Source: Hypsibius dujardini
Taxonomy: Eukaryota; Tardigrada; Eutardigrada; Parachela; Hypsibiidae
Length of the DNA stretch: 64,000 nt
NCBI GenBank assembly: GCA_001579985.1
Contig: LRSR01004616.1
Span: 20,903 to 84,902, forward strand
Reading direction: 5' to 3'
The notes beneath the pieces are model-generated. The model had not been told where the DNA came from and did no database searches. It was given only the letters and a program-made list of their open reading frames with translations. Within the stretch, counting starts at the first letter, position 1; every line of letters begins with the position of its first letter. Of this stretch, positions 11,801 through 23,325 are shown one piece after another. Both the position numbers and the translations under genes were made by a program.

Positions 11801-14800
11801 TTAACTCGTCACACATAATTTAAGAGCATAAATCGCGGGAATGAGGAGAATATTGGACAGGATCAGGACAAATGGTAGTTCTTGTACGATCGGATGAACC
11901 GCGCCGTGTGATTGGCTATCCACGAGGTACCACACTGTGAAAGCAACATAGGGTAGGCAAGTGAGGACAGTGGTGGCCGCGACAGTCGAAAAAATTTTCA
12001 GGTCCCGTTCGAAACTATCGTTCAGCAGGATGAAATTGCCCTCGCTCGAACGGAGATGGATGATGTTTGACGTCACGTAGGTAACGTCCCCGGTGGTACC
12101 GTCCAGCGACGCAGACATGGGATGCTGATTGATGCTGACAGGATAGTGCGGGATGCCCCAAGTGGAGAGGACAGAGGTACGCGATTGTTGACCCAAACTG
12201 AATACTCGAGTCCTAGTCTGCGGCCCTGAACTGCTGCTGGTACTCTCTTGTTGGATTGCTGGAACAAAACTCAGGAATTGTTAATAAAACTACTGACAGG
12301 TAATTGAAAGCAACTATTTCAGTTTCATGACCGACTTTTCAGTAGACAGAAAGCCGGACGGACAGACAAACAGACAGACAGACAGATAGAGTTGACAGGA
12401 CAGGAAGAATCCACGACGCAAGCCTCTAACGAAGTATGTCTCCATGGGAGGTAATTTGATTGGTAAAGTCGACAGACAGAAAGGCAGATTTTGCATTGGC
12501 CAGAAAATCTGAAAATAGTCTCTCAATCGGATACTGGTACCACAGGAAATTGGTTGCAGGGCGCGCCTATCCCTTGAAAAGAGAAAAAGCCCTACTGAGG
12601 ACGCGATTAGCCCCATAACCTCAATGTCACTTCTTAGGAAAACCTTTGTCTGTTATGTTCTAGCGTGTGTCTCTTTTGACCGAGATGGTTTGTCTGTGTG
12701 TTTACAGGATGACTCGCGATCACGTTCCGTGAAGAAGGGTCCTTCCGATCTGGTCCGTTTACTGATTCAGTTTCACCTTCAGCACTGACGTTAGTAACGT
12801 CATCCTCTTAACAGGAAGCTACATCAAAATGCCCCGTCAGGGAGGAATGGATAGGAGAAAGGGATCCCTAATATCGCGTGATAAACGGATATATCAATTA
12901 AGGTATATAATGTCATAACAACAATTTCAACGTTCCGTCAGCCATCGCATCACCTACAGTATAACCTAGACATCGTGCATATGACACTTTAAAGGCGTCG
13001 CCGATTACGGAAATTGGAAGGAAGGAGCCAAGGTATTATAGTATATTACTGCAATAATCTTATTTCCTCAAGGATCATCTCCCATAAAACAGGACCAAAT
13101 CTTAGCCGATTCACGTGTGCGAGATCTTGCTTAGAGTCGTAATTAATTAACGAAAAATATTTTTCCAATGTCAACATTATTATGCAAATGCATGGAACCA
13201 GAGAGAAGGTTCTTGGGTGTCGATCATTAACACTTTCTCGGCCCAGTACTAAGAAAGCTTCCAGATGGTAATAATTCGTTTTGTTTCGAGAAATTGTTTA
13301 GCTTATTCACCTTATTATTATTAACCTAACATATATTTTCAAATAAAGTACCAGGTAAGGACTTTCATCTGGTTCCGTTCGAGTTTATTATTTATCCCAA
13401 AATTTTCCTTTTTATCCGTTTGTTCCTTTAATTTAAAATGAGACTATCTACAGCGTAAGAAAATATTACGGAAATCTTTAGAATGACAGGGTTTACATAA
13501 AAAACGTCGTGAGATGCAATCACCATCATAACCTTAATCAAGCATAATTAGATCTTAGTTCTTGGAGTGCGTAAATGTCATTGTCGTTTAAAATTAGCCT
13601 TATTTACTTTTACAACCAGTCGACAAGTACTGGAACATTGGAAGGGCATTTTCGCCAAGGAACCACGCCCATGGTTGTTAGTTAGTATCCCACACAACGG
13701 CGCGTACCATGTATTCTAATAGTCTAAATCGCTATGCTGAGGCTAGCACGCAGATTTTTCACGTGTTTTATCTATTAGACACTTACATAACGTTAATGCG
13801 TATTGCTCGACGTCCTCTGGGAGATCATGCGCAGACTTGACAATCCGATAGATGTATAGGAAGCAGATCAACATCACCGTCCAAGGAATGCCGAACATAA
13901 ACAGCAGCATGAAGACCGTGTAGAGGTCCTCCGAGCCCTGCGACGCAAAAGAATCCCCGCCCACGCACTGCATGACACTCGGCGAGTACTCCGAATAGCC
14001 CGTTTGAAAGACCAGCAACTGCACCAGGCAAATAATTCATAGTCAACCATGGGGCCTGAGCGAATGGAGATTGAAAACATTTCACACAAAAATAGCGCTA
14101 TCAGTTTTTATTGCACTTTATCCGTAGCAACCAAACGTTGCATTGTGATGTAAAAGTATAAAGAGTTCAGACTTTATGTTAAAAGCATAGGTAGAAAACC
14201 TCAGCTCGAGGCCGGGCGGAAGTTTCAAGGTTCCCGTGGTTCTCTTTTCCCAAACAAGACTCATATGCAGTTGTTCGTAACGGATCAGGAAACACCCGTT
14301 TGGTGAAGCCCGTGCATGGGAGGGGGGGAGAGGTCGCTCTTGCTTTCAGCCTCTTTTCATCTTGCAGGGATTGCATTAATGCCTTCCACTGTTGTATCCC
14401 AGCGGGATTACTCGTTTCCGCTCCGTTGAAAGGTTAATATGCAAAATTAGACCTGCAGTATACAGTGTATACGTGGCGCCCCTTTTTCTAACACGCTCAT
14501 ATAACGATCTCTGAACTCTTGATTTCATTGTCATACAGTAAGCGACAGAATTTAATTTAATAGAGGGTCCCGGAAATGGGCAAAAGGGGCGGGGCAAGGG
14601 TAATAATTGAATAATCAATCAATCAACCAGCGGAGCCCCGGAGCAATTGGAGCGGAGTTGATTGGCTGGTTATTCAATTATTACCCTTGCCCCGCCCCTT
14701 TTGCCCATTTCCGGGACCCTCTATTAAATTAAATTCTGTCGCTTACTGTATGTCAGATAAGTTGTTTTGCCTTTCCATCTAAACTGCAATCTTTGCTGCT

Positions 14801-15778
14801 TGTCGAACGCAATGTAAAACAATACGAAAAGACTAAATATTTTTTTTGCACTTAAAAAAATCTGCAGTAAAATATAAGGTTAAAGCTGTGCCTTCGTATT
14901 GACCTAAAAAAATACGATCTTGCCAACACAGGGAAGAACACCAATATATATCGGTCACAGGAATAATTGTTAATATTTAAGTGTACCGGCATATAAGCGC
15001 ATTTGCTACCTTGTTCTGAAAAGTTCCTGGACACATCTTGGGAGAGATTCCCTGCAGACAATTAATTTATTACCTGGGGAAAGCTACAAATCACACTTGA
15101 GGTCCATGCCGCGGCAAAAATCCACCCAGTACATCGTTGCTGACGGTACCCGCCCATCATCAGCATCCGAACCTCGACGACCTTATCCACCGCAATGGCG
15201 GTCAAATTGTGTGACAACCTATTATAGGAAAGAAGAAAGGAAGAGAAAAAATAGGTCAAGTCATGTATCATTTTAATCAGCAGAGCTAGACTAGTTTGGT
15301 ACTATAAATATAGTGGTACTTACCCATAAAGCCCCAAGACCTTAGCGAATTGGAGGATCTTACAGCCGATATTTCCGCCACGCCACTCAACGGTATACCT
15401 CCATCCAATGTCCATCGGAATGGCGAACAGACAGATGATCAAATTGGCCAACAAAACGTGAAACAGATGGATGCGAACCTTAGTCCGCTGGCCTTTTTTG
15501 TTGCAGAAACAGCGAACGGCCAGGTATAAGTTGGCCAGCAGTCCGAACGTCAACAGAGCACACAACACGACGGCGGTGTAATCGTGAGCAGGATGCACCA
15601 GTTCCGCCATCACTTGCTGCGGATCTACATGAAAAAGGGACAGGCTGAGGTTCTTGATGGCCAGCGGCGGCAACGGAAGTCCCGGTTGATAAACAGCGAG
15701 GGGAAAAAAGTGCGGCCTTTTGTGCTTGCTCAAACCGCTTTCCGTGTTGACAGGAGGCGGGGAAGGCGACTCCTCCAT
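11801..15778 (-). CDS. AKH/GnRH/corazonin-receptor-like class A GPCR
   Basis: Four exons: 15324-15778, 15074-15218, 13787-14018, 11801-12258. Phases close, giving 429 residues. TM1 and TM2 with MDIGWRYTVEWRGGNIGCK (TM2/ECL1 into TM3) closely resemble the MPLEIGWAYTVQW signature of arthropod AKH receptors and GnRH receptors. TM3 is QFAKVLGLYGLSHNLTAIAV. TM4 (GWIFAAAWTSSVICSF), a Cys-containing ECL2 (QCVGGD) and TM5 (IPWTVMLICFLYIYRIV) follow. ICL3 is long (~70 residues, Ser/Thr-rich). TM6 is VLTCLPYVAFTVWYL and TM7 LILSNILLIPAIYAL. Oddities: the DRY box reads DKVVEV, and the TM7 N/DPxxY is NILLIPAIY. The C-tail is almost absent after TM7. Likely a Gq-coupled peptide receptor in the plasma membrane, but the changed DRY raises doubt about coupling. 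The large introns carry an inverted-repeat element. Confidence 0.8.
12259..13786. other. 1.5-kb intron of the peptide-receptor GPCR
   Basis: AT-rich intron between the TM5 and ICL3/TM6 exons. It contains a short GACA tract at about 12345-12390. No other feature was recognised. Confidence 0.6.
14534..14750. mobile_element. perfect fold-back MITE, Tc1/mariner-like (TA flanks)
   Basis: An 83-bp arm (14532-14614) is repeated as a perfect inverted copy at 14670-14752 with a 55-bp centre. Termini read TA-CAGTAAGCGACAG inward, so a TA target duplication is plausible. No coding capacity. It sits in the second GPCR intron. Perfect arms imply recent insertion or arm homogenisation. Confidence 0.75.
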
Positions 15779-18346
15779 GGCGTTTGTGGCCGATCGAATC
15801 GAGCTATATTTGCCAGTTCGGCCGCGGAAACGGCTTTTTCAGTGAACCTAGCATGATAGGGTTAGTAATAAAAGGGATGAAACTGTAAAGAAGTTTGTAA
15901 GAAGGAAGAGCGGATGGACGATAAAAGCTTCCGGTTTTTGAAAAGAAGCTACTATGCACATTTGTTCCCTTGGAGGTTTCAACGGTGTCTTAATGGGGAC
16001 ATGGAAGAAAAAGCACCACCATTGGCGGTAAAATGAGCATCTAAGCCTGGTCTGACGAGGCTGACTGTAGTGTGAGAGGGACGTTTTGAGGAATGATGTG
16101 CCACCTGGGAAAGAGGAAAGGGAGAGGAGAGACGGGCGACGGACGAGGAAAAGGAGGCGGGGGACCTCCCCGGAAACGCAGTCTAACTAATCGACGCAAT
16201 ATCCTCACCCATGTGCTTTATTCGAGGTCGCGATTGCAGCTAATCCACATTGCATTTTCTCTAGAAATCTTATTATAAGGCGACCCAGCTTTTGGGTGCC
16301 TCATACGAAAATCATCTTAAAGGTCTATGCTACTTCTACGCCCCATCCCACCACAATCAACATCTCTCTTTAGCCTAATTAGTCTCCCTTATTCTGACTC
16401 ATTTCCCTCTAGCGATGATTAGGATGAGATGATATAATGGTTGATTCTGTTGCATGTAAGTAAGCCTCAGATTGAGAGATTTTTTCACAGAAAGATGGAT
16501 TAATTTGCTGTTCGTTAGAAGGGCACGTTGATCGGTAGCCTTGACCAGCAACATGTTATATGCACGTATTCCATAACCGTTGCTCAATTGGCACACGCAT
16601 GGGAGAGAGGCAGGAGGCAGGGCGAACAATGATGTTAAAATACACCCGGCTCTCAACGAGAACCTCGGTAAAGTGATGCGAAAAAATAGGGTCAAAAAAG
16701 AAACGCTACAGAAGATCGTTGGATTGAAGAAGAAGACCTTACCATTGGACGTAAGCAGAGTGGTTCGGTATGAATGTCAATTTCTAGTACAATTTTGCAT
16801 CAATAAATCCACGGAAACTGCCCGCCTTTCAAAGCAGATACTCGTATCATCAAGTACACTTGAAAAGCAAACTGATTCGCGTTGTGCTAAATACGCGTAC
16901 TGTATATATCATACTTTTTAATTTTCCGCCGGACCTCATTATGGGCTGGATGAAGTTCTATATAAAGTTCTATATGAAGTCCGATGAACTAGAGGTACAT
17001 AACTGTAATCATGTATTACGCTACAGTTTTCGTTTTGTACAATAGTACGGTACGGTACGATACATCGCACAGTTCTAATCACGAGGGAAACTGGAGAAGG
17101 TACTAGTAACTGTATCCTGAGTTTCAACGCTCATCACTGTTTCGACTAGTTATTAGTCAATTTCAAAGAGCCAGGCGCCTGGGAAAGGTGTTTCAGGAAC
17201 TTACAAAATCGCTTCTTAAGATAGTAATACTGTACTGCCACGATTATAACGGTCAGTTAAGCCCCGCCTCCGTCACACGCGCCTCCGTCATGAGTTGGCA
17301 CCCAGCCAACACACACAGGCCGAGTGCGCTGCTCGGGTGCAAAAACCGACCGTTATAATTGCGGCAGTACAGTACAGAGTGTTTAATAATCACGATAGCC
17401 GGCGCAATAAATTACATTTGTTAATCCTGAATAATTTCACTGCTACTTCTTTCAGAATCTTTGATAAAAAGGGGATCTTGTTCGTTGCTGGTAGGCCTTG
17501 GAATGACGCGAAGGTGGCCGGAGAAACTTCGCCAGACGTATGCATGTTTCTAGTACCCACGTTAATCCTGAAACAGTCTTCACGGCCACACCCTGATATC
17601 GAGGTACGAGAGACCAGAGGTCCTACGATGGCAAAGCCTCAAGGGACCTCTCATATATGGTATTTCCACAATATGCAAAGTAATACAAGTAATGAACAAA
17701 TCATATATGCATAAAATCAGGAAAGAAAACGTCCGATAGCGGGAGAAGCAAGAGTAACGCCATCGCTTCCCTTAATTAACCTCCAGTCCTAGCAAGTCAT
17801 TCACAATAGCATCGTTTTTCACTGTTCCGATGCCTGTATTGTTCAGATTTAGTTCAATACGATCATGCGCAATACGTGAGTGAGTGGTTGCGCGAGCGAA
17901 AGGTTGCACTGGGCGTCGCCGGAGCGTAAACAAAATGAATAAACTTACTCGCGCCCCACAAAGACGCAGGAATTCTAAATTGCAATTTCCTTGTGATCAA
18001 CGACAGATAACATTTACGCCTATTCAAGACTTGAGTGAAAGATTTAAATACCGACAATTTTCAATCCCACGTAAAACTTCACGACGCAAATGCAATATGC
18101 AACAAATAAAAATAAATGACATAATGAAACATGATGATACCTCTGAGAAAATACTTGATATATACAATCCGCTTGTGAAAAGCTCAAAACACGCAGTCAG
18201 TCAGTCATACACCCACCACTAAATCTCTGTGACACAATAGAAAGAAAGGGTTACTTACATACAATCTGTAAAAGGGATAAAAACAGGTGTACCATCATCA
18301 CAACTCTTTCACTCTCTCGTGGTCGAGGTGTGTCACCTCACCTCCG
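15779..18346. other. 2.6-kb spacer between two minus-strand genes
   Basis: Holds the promoter side of the GPCR gene and the 3' side of FEM1. It contains one inverted-repeat element (17228-17375) and a short GTACG repeat near 17045. Open frames here (for example 17884-18222) show no family resemblance and no splice logic, so I see no gene. Confidence 0.55.
17228..17375. mobile_element. 148-bp MITE with ~27-bp terminal inverted repeats
   Basis: TIRs begin TACTGTACTGCC and end TATAACGGTC (17228-17254). The inverse copy is at 17349-17375, with two mismatches over 27 bp. The outer TA on each side fits a Tc1/mariner-type TA target site. No coding capacity. Confidence 0.65.
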
Positions 18347-21300
18347 CTAATGGAGACAGATAAATCTTTCCAGTCGCTCGCCCACTCGATGATGAGGTAT
18401 ATTCTGCTGCCGTATTGTTTGAGCTGCTAGGCAGCGCAGTGCCGGGAAGTTTTGCCGGGTATAAACGATAGGGCTCTTCTTGAGAAACTTGAAGGCCGAT
18501 CTGCGAACACAAATTAATCACCTTCTCGCAAGTGTTTTTAAATTATAATAACAAAAATGGGAGAAAGAGACAAACACACAGGAACGACAGATATCTAGCT
18601 AGGCAGACGCTCAAATAGGATATCAGACGGGAAAGAAAGAAAGTAATATTGGCCGGAAGAGGAACTTACAGGTGATCTTTGTTGGCAATGTCAATGTGGG
18701 CACCGTGACTCAACATGAGTGCCACCAATTCGTTATTCACCGGGTGCTGTTGAGCGAGAACACAGAGGACAGAGTTGCCGTCCGCGTCCTGGGCGTTGGT
18801 ATCCGCTCCCATTTCGATTAAATACTGTATGGTGTCCTTACAGGGGAAACTGAAAGCACGATAGGGAGCCAAGTTGGTAGAGTCCTTAGCACAAGCGAGA
18901 TGAAGGAGTGTCCGTTGGCACTTTCCTCTCTGAAAAGATAACCCAGTGTGTCAAAAACAAATGAAACCTGCTTCCTGCCATTGGCCTGCCTCTCTGTCGG
19001 TCTACCAGTACAGTTACTAGCTTTGTACCTATCGGCCCCCATGCCTTACAGTCGCGAAATTGACATCTTACTTACCGGGCTGAACTTCATGAGGTAATAG
19101 ACTTTGGTTGTGATGTCCCGGATCAAATCCTCATCCACCGTCGATTTCATCCGGACAAACAGACTGATCAAATGCAAGCAAACTACCAAAATCCGGTCGA
19201 ACGAGTTGACATCTCTGCTGTGAACTGCAGTCGAGTCGGCAGTCACCATCCGATGGCCGCGCATAATTTCCGTAAATATCTTGTCAAAGACCAATTTGAA
19301 GTCGACCCAAGTGATATTCTGCACACCGTAGAGAGATTGCTGAGTCTCCTTGAACGAGAAAAGCTCGGCGAAGGAGACGAAACTGGAGACAGTCATGGGG
19401 TTGAGGGGTTCTAGATTTTGCAATTGCACTTCCAGCGCGTAACTCCACAGCTGCAGGCAACGTCTGAAGTCTCCTATACATATCAAACAGCACAACACAA
19501 ATTAATGCAATCTAAGCAGCGAAACCGTACGAGTACGTAGAGAAGTATTGGCAACCGGAGCAACAGTTGATTTATTAATCATACTTTGTCTGTTGACTGA
19601 TTAACACCCACCTTGGTCAGCAAAAACAGCTCCCCGGTAACGCAACAAATAAGAGGTCTCTGGATGAGCGGCGCCCAAGATTCTCTCCCTCACAAGAAGA
19701 GCTTGAACCCTTATTTCATTGGGATCATCTCCCATAATCCTCAGCTCGTCCAATGTGGCAAACTCTTTCGTCCTTAGCCTGAAGATGTAAAATGTATGTA
19801 TATGCAAATAATAAACGAAAAGAAATATGTAATCTATACTCACATAACAGCTACGGGTGAGTCCCGAACAATTTTGGGCATAGCGACAGCTGCAGTATCC
19901 TCCACTACAGGAAACCGGTCATGCATTGCTCTCTCCCACAACCGCAGTCCCTCCACCAGGTTGTGTTTCCGGTCGATGTAGGTCGCACCGAGGAGCTCCA
20001 GGGAGTTGATCTTCTCTTCCAGCGGACAGTCGGAGCGGTTTATGAGATACTCGACGACGTTCTTGTGGCCGACCACGGCGGCTGAGACCAAGGGAGTCAT
20101 GCCATAGGCGTCCTTTTCCATTTGTGCACCGTGCTGCATCAGCAACTGCATGATGTCCACATGACCGGATTCGGCACAGTCGTGAAGTGCGGTATTCCCT
20201 GGAACACAAGAAAGAACTCATGAACAAGACGGAAAAGTGTCAATCATCAGGTCGAGAAAACCAAACGACACCCTCATCCTGGGGAAAATCGCATTTACAA
20301 TTGTTCAAATTCTAACCTTTTATGCTTTTCCGGTTGACCGTGGCCCCACGCTCCAGTAGATATTTCACAATGGGTATATGTCCACGGTAGCAGGCAATCA
20401 TAAGGGACGTGTGCCCTGTGGACAAAACATAAAACAAATGTACCTCAGTCTGCCTGCCTGTTTGTCTGAATGCCTCAATGTGTGTGTGTGTGTGTGTGTG
20501 TGTCGTCTGTCTGTCTCTGTCTGTCTGCTGTCTGTTTACCTGTATGTATGTCTGTCTTTCTGTCAGCATGCAAACGTGCATGCCTGCCTATATGTCCACT
20601 GCTATATATCCATCTGTTTTCGAGACTCGTACGAATGACTATCTTCCAGACCAATGAGATCTTCAGCAGCGTATCCACCTCGAGTGAAGCCTTACCATGC
20701 CGGTTGGCGATTTCCAGATCTGCACCACTCTCCACCAGGAATCTGACTATCAGCATGCGACCGTCGTAACAGGCTGCGCGAAGCGGTGTGGAGTTGGTGG
20801 AGGTGACGCCGTTTACGCTTGCCGCACATTCCGAGACGAGATATTTGACGACATCCACAAATCCTGCCGCCGCCGCTGACCATAAGGCTGAAGCGCCTTC
20901 TACTTTATCACCTGGAACAATTAAATCTAAAATTAGTACCCTTTCTGGCAGTACTAGTATCTCTAATCGGCCGGCCAATCATCATGCTGAAGTCAGGCGA
21001 AATCATTCGTTCAATCAAGTAACCGATCTGGGAATAAATATGGCAAAAAAATCACGAATTTTACAATTGTTACATCAATTTTAGTATTTCACACACATAT
21101 CAAGCACTATTTTTAGCTATAACTAAGGAAACGTTGTATCACTTTCTTGCAATTGCAGGAAAAACGTATTGGTTTCATCCAGCCTAGCTAGAAACGGCTG
21201 CACATAGTAGGGATAGTAACTAAGCGATCGATACAAAAATAATAAATGTTTCATAATAGCACTTTCCACTATTTTGGTTTGCTAAGTTGCGCCATACGAG

Positions 21301-22147
21301 TCGACTCGACACTCCATCTCCACTCACCAGCGATGCATTAAAAATTGCAAATATTGGCACTAAACGAGGCACACCATTTGCCGATGTGTGGAAAAAACAG
21401 CTGGCTCTGTTATTCTGGGCACTGCGCCAGCAGCAAAAACTGTCAAAATCAATGCTTCTTCTGTGTACACCATCAACCAACCACAATCGTAAATACTTTT
21501 TCCCATTTCTCAAATAACAAAATCCCACAATTATTAAGCCAAAATTTGTCGTTCTTTCTCGACCCAATCAAGAGAAGTCATCTGTTTAATAAAGGCAAAA
21601 AAGAATCAATATGCAATGGGTTCATTTCATAAACAACCGATCGAGCACGTGACTTCTGCCTTTCCCAACAGATGAATTAACCACGTGACTGCATGCTTCA
21701 ATATGATATTAACAATCGACAGCCAAACCACATGACTCAATAATACGTGCTTGATTGGAGTGCTCGATTGATTGATTAGCATGCGAGACTATACCTTCAA
21801 ATTGAACAGTTCCCCTCTGTTCGACATCAACAGATGCCTCTTCGACCAAATATTTCACCACGTCTAGATGGCCCTGTCTCGCTGCGGCCACAAGGCACGA
21901 CTCTCCTACGGAATAAGGATGTGGTGAGAAGAATGATCTATCTAATAATAGGCGCTGCGGATATTGTTTTTACTGTACCATGAGGATTCAGCGTGACACA
22001 TTCGTGGATATCCTCGAGAGAAAGGTCCTGTTGCGCGATCCTCGCCTTAATGAGGTCCACTCTGCCTAGACGGCTGTAGCGATAAATGTACTTATGTAAA
22101 CGGGCAAGATTGCGGGGAGTTTGGGGAGTGTTGGTGATGCTGCTCAT
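18347..22147 (-). CDS. FEM1: FEM1 homologue, ankyrin-repeat substrate receptor of CUL2 ubiquitin ligase
   Basis: Nine exons: 21979-22147, 21795-21905, 20696-20911, 20317-20415, 19844-20198, 19612-19778, 19076-19473, 18670-18929, 18347-18500. Phases close, giving 642 residues (human FEM1B 627). N-terminal ankyrin repeats include SCLVAAARQGHLDVVKYLVE, GTVQFEG (FEM1B GTVRFDG), NSTPLRAACYDGRMLIVRFL, TSLMIACYRGHIPIVKYLLE and NTALHDCAESGHVDIMQLLM. The middle TPR-like region has LLGATYID, VRERILGAAHPET and YRGAVFADQ. Two C-terminal ankyrin repeats (TLLHLACAKDS, DADGNSVL) precede a conserved tail RCLAAQTIRQQNIPH...LERFICLH, matching the VHL-box-adjacent tail of FEM1 proteins. FEM1 recognises C-degrons, often ending in Arg, for CUL2-dependent ubiquitination; in C. 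elegans it acts in sex determination. Diverges from the FEM1B tail only at the extreme C-terminus. Confidence 0.95.
20440..20600. repeat. TGTC/TG microsatellite cluster in a FEM1 intron
   Basis: An uninterrupted (TG)n run lies at about 20479-20503, flanked by CTGT tetranucleotide tracts. It is inside the 20416-20695 intron. Confidence 0.85.
20912..21794. other. 0.9-kb FEM1 intron, nothing recognised
   Basis: AT-rich intron between the second and third FEM1 coding exons. No gene or repeat could be supported. Confidence 0.5.
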
Positions 22148-23325
22148 GCTGATCAAGATGGCTCAGCTCCCACCAAACGACTAAGGAACGATAGACCACA
22201 ACCTCCTTGGCGGTAAGATGTTTAGTAGGGAATAAGAAGGTACAATGATGGCCTTCAAAAAAAAGGTTTAGAAAAGTAAACACTTCTGGAGAGAGAAAAA
22301 GATGACAGCAAACCCTCAATGCTTGCTATCAATGGCAAGCATTGAGGGGATTAGAGAGGGAGCTCAGCCTCAACGTGCTTACGTAATATAGGCCTATTAC
22401 CGCGGAATCTGCTTGAAGTCCACTGTAAGCCTAAAGCCCGGAAAAGTCGCAACTCCTACGCCGTATGTTCTAACATAGTAACCTAACTCGTGTCCGATTT
22501 TTCAGACTCGGTATCGTATAGGGGGCATTAGTGTGATTTGTTGGGGGTCATCTACTAGTAGTTTAGGGCTTTGGTACTTTAGTAGTTCTCTGGACGTCAG
22601 CGACGGCTGGCATTTGATTCGATTATAGCATTTTGGGAATTTTTTTCTTTCCTGTGAACAGAATTTTCAGATTTTGCGGTTTTGTCGGTGAAAGACACGT
22701 AGCCATAAAACCAGGTCCTAGGCGGCATCCGACTAGAATAAGGTACCCGATCGTATGAGTTCCTTCCGGCACGTAAAAAGCCTAAAGGAGCACAACGTAT
22801 ACCTGGTACTTGTACCGGTACCACCAGGTGTAGTAGGTACGTAGGTAGTCATACATATCAATGATATTTAATGAGATGTTGCGAGAACCTTGTTCCGTTA
22901 GATGCGGAGCGGAGGGTCGGTGGACCAACCCTCAAGCCGTGGGTGGATCCAGTTACATGCCGGATATACATTTACCGGTGCTTGGTATAGTGTCGGTGTT
23001 CTGTGACTCTGCAATGACAGGAGCACCTAATTGTCACAGATTTGGCTACATGTATAGCATGTACCAGAGGGCCACCTGGTTTCGCTGATTGAAAAGGTCA
23101 GAGCAGCCTTGTCGGTCTTGTCAATCAAAATAACTTCACCTGGAATTGAGCATGCAGTGAAGATCTATCTAGCGAGTATACGGCAATGACTTCAGTTTTG
23201 ATTGTGAACAATACTTTCGGCACAGATTATGGAATCTAGGGTAATTTACAACGAAATGCTTGCTGGCTCACTCATTCTCCCTTAAAATTTTCCCCGATCT
23301 TCTTCCCAGTACGGTGAACAAGAGG
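22148..23325. promoter_or_regulatory. divergent spacer between FEM1 and the MAM protein gene
   Basis: 1.18 kb between divergent start codons. It contains a 14-bp perfect hairpin at 22313-22348 and GTAC/GGTACC-rich sequence at about 22735-22850. Promoters of both genes are expected here. No coding frame is supported. Confidence 0.35.
22313..22348. repeat. 14-bp perfect stem hairpin upstream of FEM1
   Basis: CCCTCAATGCTTGC and its exact reverse complement are separated by an 8-nt loop. It lies about 166 bp upstream of the FEM1 ATG, probably in the 5' leader or promoter. Confidence 0.7.

Noticed and set aside
17884-18222. 112-codon basic open frame between GPCR and FEM1
   Set aside because: No family resemblance, no splice signals and low-information composition; treated as chance.
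20378-20769. Cys/Val-rich frames in the FEM1 intron
   Set aside because: Produced by the TG/TGTC microsatellite opposite the FEM1 exons.
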